Notes under the pieces: model-generated
Database searches by the model: none
Told to the model about the DNA's origin: nothing
Seen by the model: only the letters and a program-made list of their open reading frames with translations
Made by a program: the position numbers and the translations under genes
In this document: positions 1 to 9,739 of the stretch, one piece after another
Numbering within the stretch: position 1 is the stretch's first letter
How the letters are laid out: each line of letters starts with the position of its first letter
Origin: Pseudorasbora parva
Lineage: Eukaryota; Chordata; Actinopteri; Cypriniformes; Gobionidae
Length of the DNA: 64,000 nt
Assembly (NCBI RefSeq): GCF_024679245.1
Contig: NC_090195.1
Coordinates: 9,811,993-9,875,992, forward strand
Reading direction: 5' to 3'

Positions 1-296
1 GCATTAAACATCAATTATTCAAATGAATTACTTCACTTACTCTCCAAATCTTACTCATTCGGACAACGCCATGAAACTTTTAAGAGTTGCATGCATGAAA
101 TATTAACAGCGATGCCTTCACTCATTCCATAATGAATAAGCACACCTTGGCATTGACACATTTACTTATAGAGCAAGAAGAGAGAAAGCAAGTTGTGTCC
201 TTCACGGGGCATCGTAATGCTCATCTTCTGCTTTGTTCACCACAGTAAGCAAAATGTTGTTGGGAGGTAAACTGATGTGTGACAATAGCGAAACTG

Positions 297-457
<161 letters not shown>

Positions 458-575
458 AGACCTAGGCTGATGTATATTTTTAGATGCACAGCTGTCACAT
501 TTCACCCTGTTGACTCTCTAGTGCTTTACGTCACTGCAATCTACCTTTCCTTTCACAACATAACGGTCCCAGCAA

Positions 576-631
576 CAGCTTGACGTGACCCTTTCCGTAG
601 GGATGGGCCACAGTCATTTTGTACATTTTGA
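576..631 (-). pseudogene. Decayed alpha-amylase exon (YKM...AHPYG region)
   Basis: Minus-strand frame reading K-M-Y-K-M-T-V-A-H-P-Y-G matches amylase LYKMAVGFMLAHPYG with four codons (GFML) deleted. It lies directly downstream of the previous relic exon, in the right order and strand. The motif is short, so this call leans on its neighbour. Confidence 0.55.
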
Positions 632-728
632 AGACCATGAGAGCAGACAAGAGTCATCATTCATAATGTTTGTTTGGCTCCTGCTGAAACAGTCAGTGTA
701 CTTTCGTCTTGAAGAGGACAGCTCCTAC

Positions 729-850
729 CTGCACTCCTAAACTCTTTGACTGGGTGGACGGATGCCCCAACAGCCACATGACCTCTCCGGTTGTCATGGT
801 TATTCGCAAACACCAGGGCCGTGTCACAAGGCATCAATCTCCGGCACTCG
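729..850 (-). pseudogene. Decayed alpha-amylase exon (catalytic Asp/NHDN region)
   Basis: On the minus strand an intact acceptor (TTTTCAG) is followed by a frame reading E-C-R-R-L-M-P-C-D-T-A-L-V-F-A-N-N-H-D-N-R-R-G-H. This aligns without gaps to the vertebrate pancreatic amylase segment EGWGFMPSDRALVF.DNHDNQRGH. The His-Asp pair of the active site survives. The conserved Trp of GWGF is lost, and after GAS the expected LTFWDAR is replaced by unrelated residues before a GTAGGA donor. It is best read as an old pseudogene exon or a very divergent amylase. It lies in the same orientation as rnpc3 and downstream of it, as AMY genes do in mammals. Confidence 0.72.
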
Positions 851-857
851 CTGAAAA

Positions 858-2056
858 CAACAAGAACTTACATTTGAACAAATAGAAGGCAACACACAAA
901 AATCCACATGAAGAGCAAGAGCAAAGTTATGTTGTGATGTGATGTGAGTCTATATTTATCATATGGAACATGACAGGGGGTTTCTAGCTGGTCCACTGGG
1001 TTTATTTGCAGGTCAAACTGGTCTTTGGAATATTCTTGGTCTTAAAATAACATTCCTTACAAGTAATCAGATATTAGGGTTAGATTATCGCCTGGGTTAG
1101 AGCCTCTAGCATTTTTATAAAATCTATTATTTCCTTTATATTATTTCACAACATTATATATTATGATATTTGTGATAATTACACCACGTTTCCAAATACA
1201 AACATACATATGCATATGCACATTTATTGCCAATTCATTGGTAACATTCCATGCAAAAGGTGTCATAATATTATTTGAGCTAAAAATAGTTCTCACAGAT
1301 CATGTCAAGTTCGTCACAAGTTCATTTTGATTTGAATCAAAGTGAGTGGGTGAGTTATTTACTTGCAACATCAATTTCCACTTCTTTTCCTTCTTCTTCT
1401 TTCTTTTATAAATGACGGCCACTTATTTTCCTTCTTCCTCTTCTTTTTTCTCTTACTCTCTTATAAATGACGCCACTGATAATGCCAATGTGAGAGTGAA
1501 GTCAGACGTGGCATTTTCTTGTTGACGCGCTAAATTTTGTATCACGTTGGCAGGGTACTCAGCCAATCAACACGAAGATCTAAATATGATAGGCGGGCAT
1601 CGTGTAAGTAACAGGTTAATAAGCCAATCGTTTTTTATGAATTAAAATTAATTTTAAATACATAGGGCATGGTATGCATCGACGTCACTTTCCCACTGGA
1701 ACACGCCCCCTCAGCCTGCAAAATGTTAGTAAAACAAATGATTATCAGTTAAACTAAAGGTTGGATTTGATATAGTGTTCCGTACAACTTACCAAAGATC
1801 CAGTGATATTAGCATGCAGCCAAGAATCGTGTTTTCCTGACATTTATTGTCAGTCATCACAATTTCGAGGGTGAATCCTGTATGGATGGGCTTATTTATT
1901 GAAGCGTGTATGTGGCCACTTGTCAAGAATGGTAAACAAAAGAATGGTGTTCAAAATCTGAACATATTAATTTTTTTTTTTTATATTGCATAGACATGAA
2001 TCATGATATCACATATGCATACACTCTATAGGCCTGGTTTCACAGACAGGGTTAGA
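858..2056. other. Unassigned, AT-rich
   Basis: No gene, RNA or element end recognised. It contains pyrimidine-rich runs near 1378-1460 (repeated CTTCTT). Confidence 0.4.
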
Positions 2057-3373
2057 TTAAAGGGTAGTTCACCCAAAAATGAAAATTCTGTCATTAATTA
2101 CTTACCCTCATGTCATTCGACACCCTTAAGACCTCTGAATGAATATATTTGTGTTGAAATCCGATGGCTCAGACAGACCTTCATTGACACCAATGTCATT
2201 TCCTCTCTCAAGACCCATAAAGGCCCTAAAGACGTCGTTACAAAGCCCATCTCATTACAGTGATTCTACAATCATTTTATGATTCAACGAGAATAGTTTG
2301 TGTGTGCAAAAAAACTAAATAATGACTTAAAATAAATAAATAAATAATTCATTACATTTATATAGCGCTTTTCTAGGCACTCAAAGCGCTTTACATAGAA
2401 GGGGGAATCTCCTCAAACCACCACCAATGTGCAGCATCCACTTGGATGATGCGACGGCAGCCATGTTGCGCCAGAACGTTCACCACACACCAGCTGATTG
2501 GTGGAGAGGAGACCGAGTGATGAAGCCAATCAGGATAGGGGCAAGATTGGGAGGCCATGATGGACAGAGTCTAATGGGCAAATTTGGCCAGGATGCCGGG
2601 GTTACACCCCTACTCTTTATCGAAGGACATCCTTGGATTTTTAACGACCACAGAGAGTCAGGACCTTGGTGTAACGTCTTATCCGAAGGACGGTGCTCTT
2701 TGACAGTACAGTGTCCCAATCACTATACTGGGGTGTTAGTACCCACACAGACCACAGGGTGAGCGCCCCCTGCTGGCCTCACTAACACCTCTACCAGCAA
2801 CAACCTAATTTTCCCAGTTGGTCTCCCATCCAGGTACTGACCGGGCTCAGCCCTGCTTAGCTTCAGAGGGAAACCAGTCTTGGGCTACAGGGTGATATGG
2901 CTGCTGGTTATATAGTGATGGGCCAATTTCTAAACAAAGCTTCAAAAAGTTATGAATCAGTGTATTGAATAAGCGGTTCAGATCGCCAATGTCACCTGAT
3001 TTCAGTAGTTTGGCAGTTTGACACACGATCCGAAACATGAATCGATACTCTGATTCATAACAGTTCAAAGTTTTGTTTTGATATCGGCCCACCACTATAC
3101 AAATCGTTATTTAGTTGTTGTTTTTTGCACACAAAAAACTATTCTCATCACTTCATAAAATTATTGTAGAGCCACTGTAGTGAGATGGGTTTTGTAACGA
3201 CGTCTTTTATCTTGAGAGAGGAAATGATATTGTCAATGAAGGCCTTTCTGAGCCATCGGATTTGAACAAAAATATCTTGATTTGAGTCCCGAAGATGAAC
3301 GGAGGTCTTGCAGGTGTTGAACGAAATGAGGGTATGTAAATTATGACAGAATTTTCATTTTTGGGTTAGTCCA
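2057..3373. mobile_element. Palindromic MITE with GGGTTAGTTCACCC-type ends, interrupted by a SINE
   Basis: The left end has TTAA followed by AGGGTAGTTCACCCAAAAAT. The right end has the inverse TTTTCATTTTTGGGTTAGTCC, slightly truncated. An uninterrupted relative at 47906-48650 (745 bp) shares the interior. Comparison shows that the sequence 2335-2907 was inserted between ...ATGACTT and TATAGTGATGGG. The family is non-coding and moved by an unidentified transposase. It resembles the Angel-like TTAA MITEs of cyprinids, but the name is not certain. Confidence 0.8.
2335..2907 (-). mobile_element. 5S-rRNA-derived SINE (SINE3 type)
   Basis: Read on the minus strand, the head (2907 down to about 2812) matches 5S rRNA. 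The internal Pol III promoter boxes GAAGCTAAGCAGGG and TGGATGGGAGACC are intact. The body ends in AAAAGCGCTATATAAATG before an A/T-rich tail. The same 3' tail occurs on the L2 LINE at 57012-57028, consistent with mobilisation by L2 reverse transcriptase. Open frames inside are not genes. Confidence 0.88.
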
Positions 3374-4707
3374 GAAAGAGAATAAAAACATCATCAAAGT
3401 ATTCAAACGGTTGTGAATCAGTGAATCGATCAATGATTCGGATCGCATGCCAAACTGCCGAAATCACATGACACTGGTGATCCGAATCATTGATCGATTC
3501 ACTGATTCATAACTGTTTGAATCTTTATTTGAGCTTTGAACACAAACAAGGAAGAGAAGACAATGCTGAATAAAGTCGTAGTTTTTGTTATTTTTGGACC
3601 AAAATGTATTTTCGATGCTTCAAGAGATTTTAATTAATTAACTGATGTCACATATGGACTACTTTGATGATGTTTTTATTACCTTTCTAAGCATGGAGAG
3701 TAAAGCGTGCATACACTGGATATGCTCTCGGACTAAATATAAAATATCTTAAACTGTGTTCTGAAGATGAACGGAGGTCTTACGAGTGTGGAACGCAGAG
3801 GTGGTAAAAGTACTCAAAAGTTATACTCGAGTAAAAGTATATATACCTAAATAAAAAAATACTCCAGTAAAAGTAGAAAGTCCTCCATTCAAACATCACT
3901 TGAGTAAAAGTACAAAAGTATCAGATTTAAATGTACTCAAGTACCGAAAGTAAAAAGTAAATATTCAAATTAACTGTAAATATCAATAATTAAGCAGATA
4001 AAATCTTTTGGGACTGATACGCAATGCTTTAATTGAACAAATGATAAGATTAGATACTGCAATTAAGAATTTGTTAGAATTGCAATTAATAGGAGACAAT
4101 GGCTACACTGTGTGATATTTTCTCCCATCTAGTGGTGAAACAGTATATGACCATCCAGTGAATAATTGTTTCTGCTCCTCTCAATTTCGATTTCGTTTCA
4201 ACTCCTACGGTGGCCGATTTAGTCATGGCTTTCAGTTCGACCTTTTCGGTGAGTGTTGCGTCAACTCAAGTGATGAGGTAATTTTTGAAAACTATTATAA
4301 TAATTGCAGTTATTTAATTTACCAAATGATCTATGATCAAGTTAATCTATGTAAAATGAATAATAGAACTGAATAATAACCAGTTCATTGCTAACATCAG
4401 CTATCAGGTTCCCAGACGAATGCAAGCTCTTAGTAAAGTAACTTTTATCAGTGCTATCATTATTCTGTATATTGTACAACACCACTAGCGTAAGGCAAAC
4501 AAATTATAATGCAATTAAAATATTAATCTCATGTTATCCGTCATAGAACACGGATTTATGTTATAAGGTAAACAATACTTTTTCATCATTGACGCGAGGA
4601 AAACTATCCTAGACGTCGTTCTAGTGTTATGCACAGCACACCGTGATATAATTAGCCAAGCAACAATAAAACTTCCAATATACACAAATAGGCTGAATTA
4701 ATATTAC

Positions 4708-4880
4708 CTGTCGAGAAGAAAGCAGGCAATGTCGGCGTTCTTTTTAAAATCGTTGCTCCTCATGAGCTCTTTCCATCTTGGAAAGGCCACTCCAGTATTT
4801 ACTTTTGTCTTGTTGATTTGCCCGTTGCGTTGCCGTCTTAATTCTCTTTTCCGCTTCCTTGGCGACTCTGATACATATCC
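4708..4880 (-). pseudogene. Exon-like frame inside the transposon (VAFPRW...FLLDR)
   Basis: A minus-strand frame ends in G-V-A-F-P-R-W-K-E-L-M-R-S-N-D-F-K-K-N-A and then A-C-F-L-L-D-R. It is followed at once by a consensus-like donor (CGACAG|GTAATA). A basic stretch RKRKRELRRQR precedes it. It resembles the N-terminal exon of multicopy uncharacterised fish proteins, but I cannot name the family. It could be a captured host exon or the remains of the element's own gene. Confidence 0.4.
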
Positions 4881-4884
4881 CGCA

Positions 4885-5014
4885 ATGTTACTAGGTCCCC
4901 GACCCGGGTCGAATTCGATAATCAATTCCGGGACGTGGTTGCTTTCACACAGAAGGCGACCCGGCAATGTTCCGGGAATATTGCGGGTCCGACGTGCAGT
5001 GTGAAAGGGGCTTA
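4885..5014. mobile_element. Possible small insertion with GTGTGAAAGGGGC end
   Basis: The segment interrupts the frame of the enclosing element. It contains GACCCGGGTCGAATTC, the inverse-related GGCGACCCGGCAATGTTCC, and ends in CAGTGTGAAAGGGGC, typical of small fish DNA elements. Exact ends are uncertain. Confidence 0.35.
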
Positions 5015-6218
5015 AGAGTGATCCTCCATCATCATATAGCAGCCTCAAGCAATCCTCCTCTTCACATGCGACACAGTGCCATCGAGTGTAAAAACGCGAA
5101 AAGCGAAGCTTGAATTTACGGGTATGTCCCTCTTTGGCAAATGTACTTTCAAGATGGAGAAGCAACATGGCGACCACCATCCGAACCCTCAACACTTATG
5201 TATTTTCAATGGTATATTATAAAATTATGAGAATGCATTATTACTTGAAAGAAGTAAATATACATTAATGAGCACATATATTTTTGAAAGAACTAAGTGA
5301 TTTTAGCTAAGAATAAACTAAAAAAGTTACACAGTGTAGCTTTAAAATAGACATGTTCCATAACATTAGCTCCATAAAACAGATGAGGAGCAAGGTAGTA
5401 TTAACTAATTCAAAATTAATTCAAAAGCCATAACCACAATGACATATTACGTAACAATTAGTTAATAGTCATGTGCCTCAACAAGTAGTCATACTATAAT
5501 TTTGCCAATTGCTATGATTAATGATTAATTAAACAGACAACTGAGGGAATGCATGCTTTGAATACATGAATTTACATTATTAGTTTATGTAATATGTTAT
5601 TAGGGAATTACTGGTCATATTTAATTAATAGCAATTCATATATTACTTAATCTATTAATCATATCAAATGTTCATTAGTTGCTGATGCAGTAATCCTTAA
5701 TAAATGGTTTAGTTCTTCATTAGTAATACATTAACTCATGATTATCTGTGCATTAGTTAGGCATGAATTATAATAGTGCACCTGTATTGTAAAATGTTAC
5801 CGATGTTTTCATAGTGAATAGTGTGCCACAAAATAAAAAAGTTGGGGAAACACTGAGCTAACGTTAGTGTGGCAAAACCTGACTTGTCAGCTTTTCCAAG
5901 TCTATAGGCTACCCGACTGGATCATCCATGAATGACCAGACCCGGTTTGGAAATCAAGTGTAATAAATACGTACTTGGAGCGGGCATTGGGAAATGTATT
6001 GGAGTAAAATGTAAACTTTGCCTTTAATATTGTAGTGAAGTAAGAGTAAAAGTAGATGCAAATAAAATATACTCAAGTAAAGTACAGATCCCCGAAAAAA
6101 ATACTTAAGTAAAGTATCAAAGTATTTTTACTTGATTACTTACCACCCCTGGTGGAAGGACATTAGGGTGAGTCATTAATGACATCAATTTCATTTTTGG
6201 GTGAACTAACCCTTTAAG

Positions 6219-6787
6219 TCTTTTCTGTGAAATGGTGCAATGTGAATTAAAACCACATTCATATTAGCTTGCTAATGAAGATACTGTCTTTAATTGTGTC
6301 CATCATGTTCAATAATGTTGACCAACCAAATGATATATGGCCTAGACCAGGGTTTTTCAAATTGTTTAATTCCACAGGCACCTAAATATGATGTGTTTCC
6401 TAATAACCTAGACTAAAGCCTATTTTAGGGAGTCCCTGTAGCTAAATTGAACCACCTTAATAGATTGTTAAAAACCAAAATAAATTCTTATAGAAATCAG
6501 GGCTCTCAATACATTTTATATGGGTATCATTGACAACCTCTCCCTTTCGGGCATGGGATAGTTGTGCTGTCCAGGTGATGACCCTGACAGAAATTATTTT
6601 CATCTAAATGCAGATCGCCTCATTAAAAACGTTCTCCTTGTGTTAGAGCTCTGAAGCCCTTTGATACCCTCATTGCGTTCCCGCTGTAGGTAGGAAAGCA
6701 CAGCAATGTCCTTTGATGTGTCCTGCTAGGCATGTAGGCAATGTTGTGCTGTGGGCTCATGGTAATGAACCGACGCGGCTCCTGCAG
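6219..6787. other. Unassigned stretch before the plus-strand amylase exon
   Basis: No amylase exon 2 was found here. On the minus strand 6600-6720 stays open (LSYLQRERNEGIKG), but I do not recognise it and treat it as unassigned. Confidence 0.3.
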
Positions 6788-6983
6788 GTGAAGATCTACA
6801 GACATTGTCATCAATCACACATGTGCATCGGGCGGAGGGGAGAATAGGCACTCGACCTGCGGCTCGTACTTCAATGCCACCCGTGAGGAGTTCCCATCTG
6901 CGAGATACTCTGCCACTGACTTCAATGATGACAAATGCACCAGCCGCCGTGGAAATATTGAGAATTACCAAGACATTTATCAG
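6788..6983 (+). pseudogene. Decayed alpha-amylase exon (VINH...CGSYFN...GNIENY)
   Basis: After an intact acceptor (CTCCTGCAG), the sequence encodes V-K-I-Y, then V-I-N-H, T-C-G-S-Y-F-N, D-F-N-D-D-K-C and G-N-I-E-N-Y. It ends in Q before a GTATAA donor, so both exon borders agree with vertebrate amylase. In-frame alignment needs 198 nt, but the exon is 196 nt. Two bases are missing just after ATCTAC, where YVDAVINH should be read, so the frame is broken. It lies opposite in strand to the relic at 576-850. No neighbouring amylase exon was found within 1 kb. Confidence 0.85.
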
Positions 6984-7168
6984 GTATAATTCCAAAGGTG
7001 ATAAAAGGGCCCTTGTTGGGAATGCCATTGGACAAGACGGAAACAGGATTTTTTTTCCTCATCTAGGCGAAGCAATCAAGAGCATTTGAATATCAGATGG
7101 GCTTCATATGACCCACCACAATCATTTTCCATGTTTACACCAAGGATGAACTATAACTATAAAGATAA

Positions 7169-8443
7169 AGCTGTGTCCCAAATTACGAACTATACACTAT
7201 GCATTTATGTACTCAACCATCTAGTGTATGAATTTTATACGGTGATTTTTTTTTTTTGATTTTTTATCCAGCATCAGAGTCTGTTAGTATGGAACTTTGT
7301 TTCTGCAACAGTTTATTTTTTTGTTTTATTTTTGCGTTTGCGTTTATATCTCGCAATTCTGACGAAAAAAAGGCTGAATTGTGAGTCACAATTACCTTTT
7401 TTATTTTGTGGGGGAAACAATAGTTAGCCCCTCCCCTTCCAGTTTGTAACAGTGTGCAACAGTTGGGATTTGGGAGTAAAAAAGCCATTTATTTTCTTCA
7501 TAGGGAAATTGATTTTTAATGATGACTTATAAACTTAAAAGACGAGCTACGAGGTTGTTAATCAATGGTATTTAATTCAGTTGAAGCTGAAAACCTACAT
7601 TAATTCAACTTATTATTATTTTTTTATCGTGTTGAATAGCATTGCCGATGATGCCATACAGAAAATTCCACCAATCGGAGTCAAAATAAGCAAAACGTGC
7701 CAAAAGAGCTCCTTAGCACCGCCCACTTCCATAAAGCACTGTGAATGGCACTGTCCTTAATGGCACTGCACATGCACTGACGGTGTTGCGGATTTACAAT
7801 GGCTGCCGTATGTCCATTAAGTCCATGATACCGAACGGTGTCCCATTTGTCATTTTAGGATTCAGAAAGGTGGCTGCGAGCCTCCTTTGCAGTTGATGTG
7901 CGAGTTTTGCGCCAGACTTTTTTTCTGACATTACATAATGTGGCGTTATGTCATGAAAGTGCAGACTCATAGGAAGGCTGCAAATGTTTAGGTTGCCATT
8001 TAACAGGGCCAATAACATATTTGAGACAGTCTCCTCCCTGTGCTCTCATAATTCTTAAATATTTAAATATATTTTCACATAAGTGTTGCACGGACGAGTG
8101 AATCTGCACCTTGAGAGCAGTGATTATGGGCGTGCGTTTGCTCATTCGCCTCAGTCACGCGCCCGCGCACCCTACCGGGAGAAGAGCCTGTACGGCCCAT
8201 ACAAGGACCTTCCGCTCTGTCGACGTCAAGCGGACCCATACTCGAAAAAAACTCTCTGAAACTTGTGAGAAACCGGAAGGAGTTTGACACAGAAATACTC
8301 CATCAAACGTCCAACTTAGTTTTTGAAACTTTGTCTATGTTTAGGATAGGAATCCAAGTATTTAACAGTGTAAAAAGCTCCGTATGCATGAAACAGCATT
8401 TCACCCCCCCCTTTAAGGGAGTATGCGATTTCAGACGCAGCCC
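7169..8443. mobile_element. Candidate DNA element with GCTGTGTCCCAAAT ends
   Basis: The left border GCTGTGTCCCAAATTACGAA and right border TATGCGATTTCAGACGCAGC are related inversely. Many teleost DNA elements have ends of this kind. The interior is a mixture, including TGGGTCCGCTTGACGTCGAC-type sequence near 8210-8240, probably another insertion. No transposase seen. Confidence 0.4.
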
Positions 8444-8758
8444 AAGAAGTGTCCAACATTTCACACTCCATTGTTTCTATTAATTTAGTGCATCCTCCAT
8501 ATCGTTCTTAGTGTGAATGGGCCTGTTTTCAGCTGGTCTTAAACTAACAACAACAAAAATCCATGGGAAAGTGGTTGCTTTCTGTGACGAAAATGTTTAA
8601 AAGCTGAACATCTCAATTCTCATGCATGCTTAATGCAATGTCGAGCATCATGATCGATCATAACAACCAGTAACATTTGGAGTCCCAAAAATCAACCTAG
8701 TGCAATGCATCTTGAGAATCTTAGATCACAGAACTACAGACTTAAGTACAAATAACAG

Positions 8759-8947
8759 CTAATCTTCTGAGTCGAGCCAGCCCTGGTCACAGTCTTTCTT
8801 GTGTATTGTTTGTGTTTGTCTGAGCTCTGCTGTATTGACAGCACCATCTGTTGCTGTACTGCTGGAAGATGAGCTGGCTGACTGATAGCGACTTCTAAAT
8901 TTATTCTCCTTCACATCAAAGGCACATGCTGTGCGTGCAGAACAATA
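8759..8947 (-). CDS. Unidentified exon-like frame, terminal, phase 0
   Basis: A minus-strand acceptor (AATGGTACCAG) opens a 63-codon frame. It begins Y-C-S-A-R-T-A-C-A-F-D-V-K, has a serine run, and ends D-C-D-Q-G-W-L-D-S-E-D followed by TAG. I do not recognise the protein. It starts in phase 0, the same phase in which rnpc3 exon 12 ends, and lies 0.7 kb downstream of the normal rnpc3 stop on the same strand. It could be an alternative terminal exon of rnpc3, the last exon of another gene, or chance. Confidence 0.3.
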   Translation of the reverse strand, partial: YCSARTACAFDVKENKFRSRYQSASSSSSSTATDGAVNTAELRQTQTIHKKDCDQGWLDSED

Positions 8948-9376
8948 CTGGTACCATTAAACATCTAGGATCCGACCTTTTGCAACCTTGAGTGCACAAA
9001 CAACCAAGATTAATAACAATATTACAAAGAAAAGTATATATAAACAACACTGCTATGAGAAGGTCTTGAAATCAAGCAGCAGTTTCAATGAAGATGCCAG
9101 ATGGCAGTATAATTTCCTTTTATTTGACTGTATTTCAAGACATATCAACAAAATCAGATCCTATAAAAATAAAATATTACATTAAATGATGATGAACTTC
9201 AGCCCAACAGGACTCAACAGCGGCACTCTGCAATAAAATTGGAGGGAAAATATGTGAATATTAATAAGATATATGTGCGACAATGAAGAACAGTTTGGCA
9301 ACAGAGTGCTGTAGCAGAAAAATATTGCATGACATTTGGAAAAATTCTGTTATTATTACCTATATTTTCTTTTTGT

Positions 9377-9382
9377 TTTATT
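9377..9382 (-). promoter_or_regulatory. Candidate poly(A) signal of rnpc3
   Basis: AATAAA on the minus strand, 289 nt after the rnpc3 stop and 30 nt beyond the tandem U12 5' splice-site motif. It is the first canonical hexamer I see in the 3' region. Confidence 0.5.
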
Positions 9383-9412
9383 ATAAAATCAAGCAATTTA
9401 AATAACTCTTTT

Positions 9413-9433
9413 AAAGGATATTTTAAAGGATAT
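9413..9433 (-). promoter_or_regulatory. Tandem U12-type 5' splice sites (USSE) in the rnpc3 3' region
   Basis: On the minus strand two exact copies of ATATCCTTT are separated by three A residues. ATATCCTTT is the U12-type 5' splice-site consensus and pairs with the 5' end of U11 snRNA. Tandem copies of this kind form the U11 snRNP-binding splicing enhancer known from the U11-48K and U11/U12-65K (RNPC3) genes. There, U11 binding activates an upstream 3' splice site and lowers productive mRNA. The position, strand and gene all fit. I infer feedback control of 65K by U11/U12 di-snRNP level. Confidence 0.88.
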
Positions 9434-9464
9434 GAAGCAAAGATGGAGCTCCCATAGGCTCATG

Positions 9465-9480
9465 ACTGAGGTAATTTGAT
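9465..9480 (-). promoter_or_regulatory. Candidate 3' splice site upstream of the USSE
   Basis: The minus strand reads ATCAAATTACCTCAG, then TCATGAGCC. The AG lies about 32 nt before the first tandem U12 5' splice-site copy, the spacing expected for a 3' splice site activated by U11 bound downstream. The polypyrimidine tract is weak, which fits enhancer dependence. Confidence 0.5.
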
Positions 9481-9670
9481 GCAACATCAACATCATCTCA
9501 AATAAATAGAAATGGTGAGTTAAAATGTATCTGGAGAAAAAAAAATCAAGAAGCTATAATTCAAAATTCATTGAAAATTCAGAACATTTTCACCAACCCA
9601 CTTCAACATACGGGCAGCTTGAAAAATAAATGAATATAATGTTGGTCTCAAAGTGATTTAACCCACCGGT

Positions 9671-9739
9671 TCAGTGTTTTTTCCCTCCTTTCTTTGGGTC
9701 AGAAGATTCCAGTTTAGGTTTTGCAGATCTGGCGAATTG
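9671..9739 (-). CDS. rnpc3: rnpc3 coding exon 13 (C-terminus)
   Basis: 23 codons starting QFARSAKPK and ending in a lysine-rich tail before TGA, like the vertebrate C-terminus. Confidence 0.96.
   Translation of the reverse strand, partial: QFARSAKPKLESSDPKKGGKKH

Larger units (their letters stand above)
4102..5340. mobile_element. Nested DNA element with GCTACACTGTGTGAT ends
   Basis: Left end GCTACACTGTGTGATATTTT and right end GTTACACAGTGTAGC form the terminal inverted repeats. A shorter relative lies at 45178-45905, sharing both flanks (CCCATCTAGTGGTGAAA; AAGCTTGAATTTA.GGGTATGTCC). This copy is about 500 bp longer and the extra part holds an exon-like frame on the minus strand. Confidence 0.8.
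3796..6151. mobile_element. hAT-type non-autonomous transposon
   Basis: Ends are CAGAGGTGGTAAAAGTACTC and, inverted, ...TTACTTACCACCCCTG. Both are rich in AGTAAAAGTA-like subterminal repeats, as in teleost hAT MITEs. An 8-bp target duplication is visible: GTGGAACG (3788-3795) and GTGGAAGG (6152-6159), with one mismatch. The interior is non-coding and carries a nested element at 4102-5340. Confidence 0.85.
3377..6217. mobile_element. Second palindromic TTAA MITE, split by a hAT element
   Basis: The right end (6160-6217) reads CATTAGGGTGAGTCATTAATG then TGGGTGAACTAACCCTTTAA, the family terminus. The left part contains matching inverted arms: 3377-3398 against 3657-3685 (AATAAAAACATCATC...), and an inner pair 3405-3440 against 3479-3517 around a short loop. 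The split falls after ...GGAGGTCTTACGAGT, exactly where other copies continue with GTTGAACG. The left terminus is not resolved. Confidence 0.65.

Noticed and set aside
2427..2762. 111-codon frame and its antisense partner as genes
   Set aside because: Both lie wholly inside the 5S-derived SINE.
4704..5195. 163-codon minus-strand frame as a full gene
   Set aside because: It lies inside nested transposons and joins unrelated segments across the inner insertion; only the part next to the donor looks exon-like.
6805..7089. A 94-codon plus-strand frame across the amylase relic
   Set aside because: It uses a different reading frame from the amylase homology and runs through the donor.
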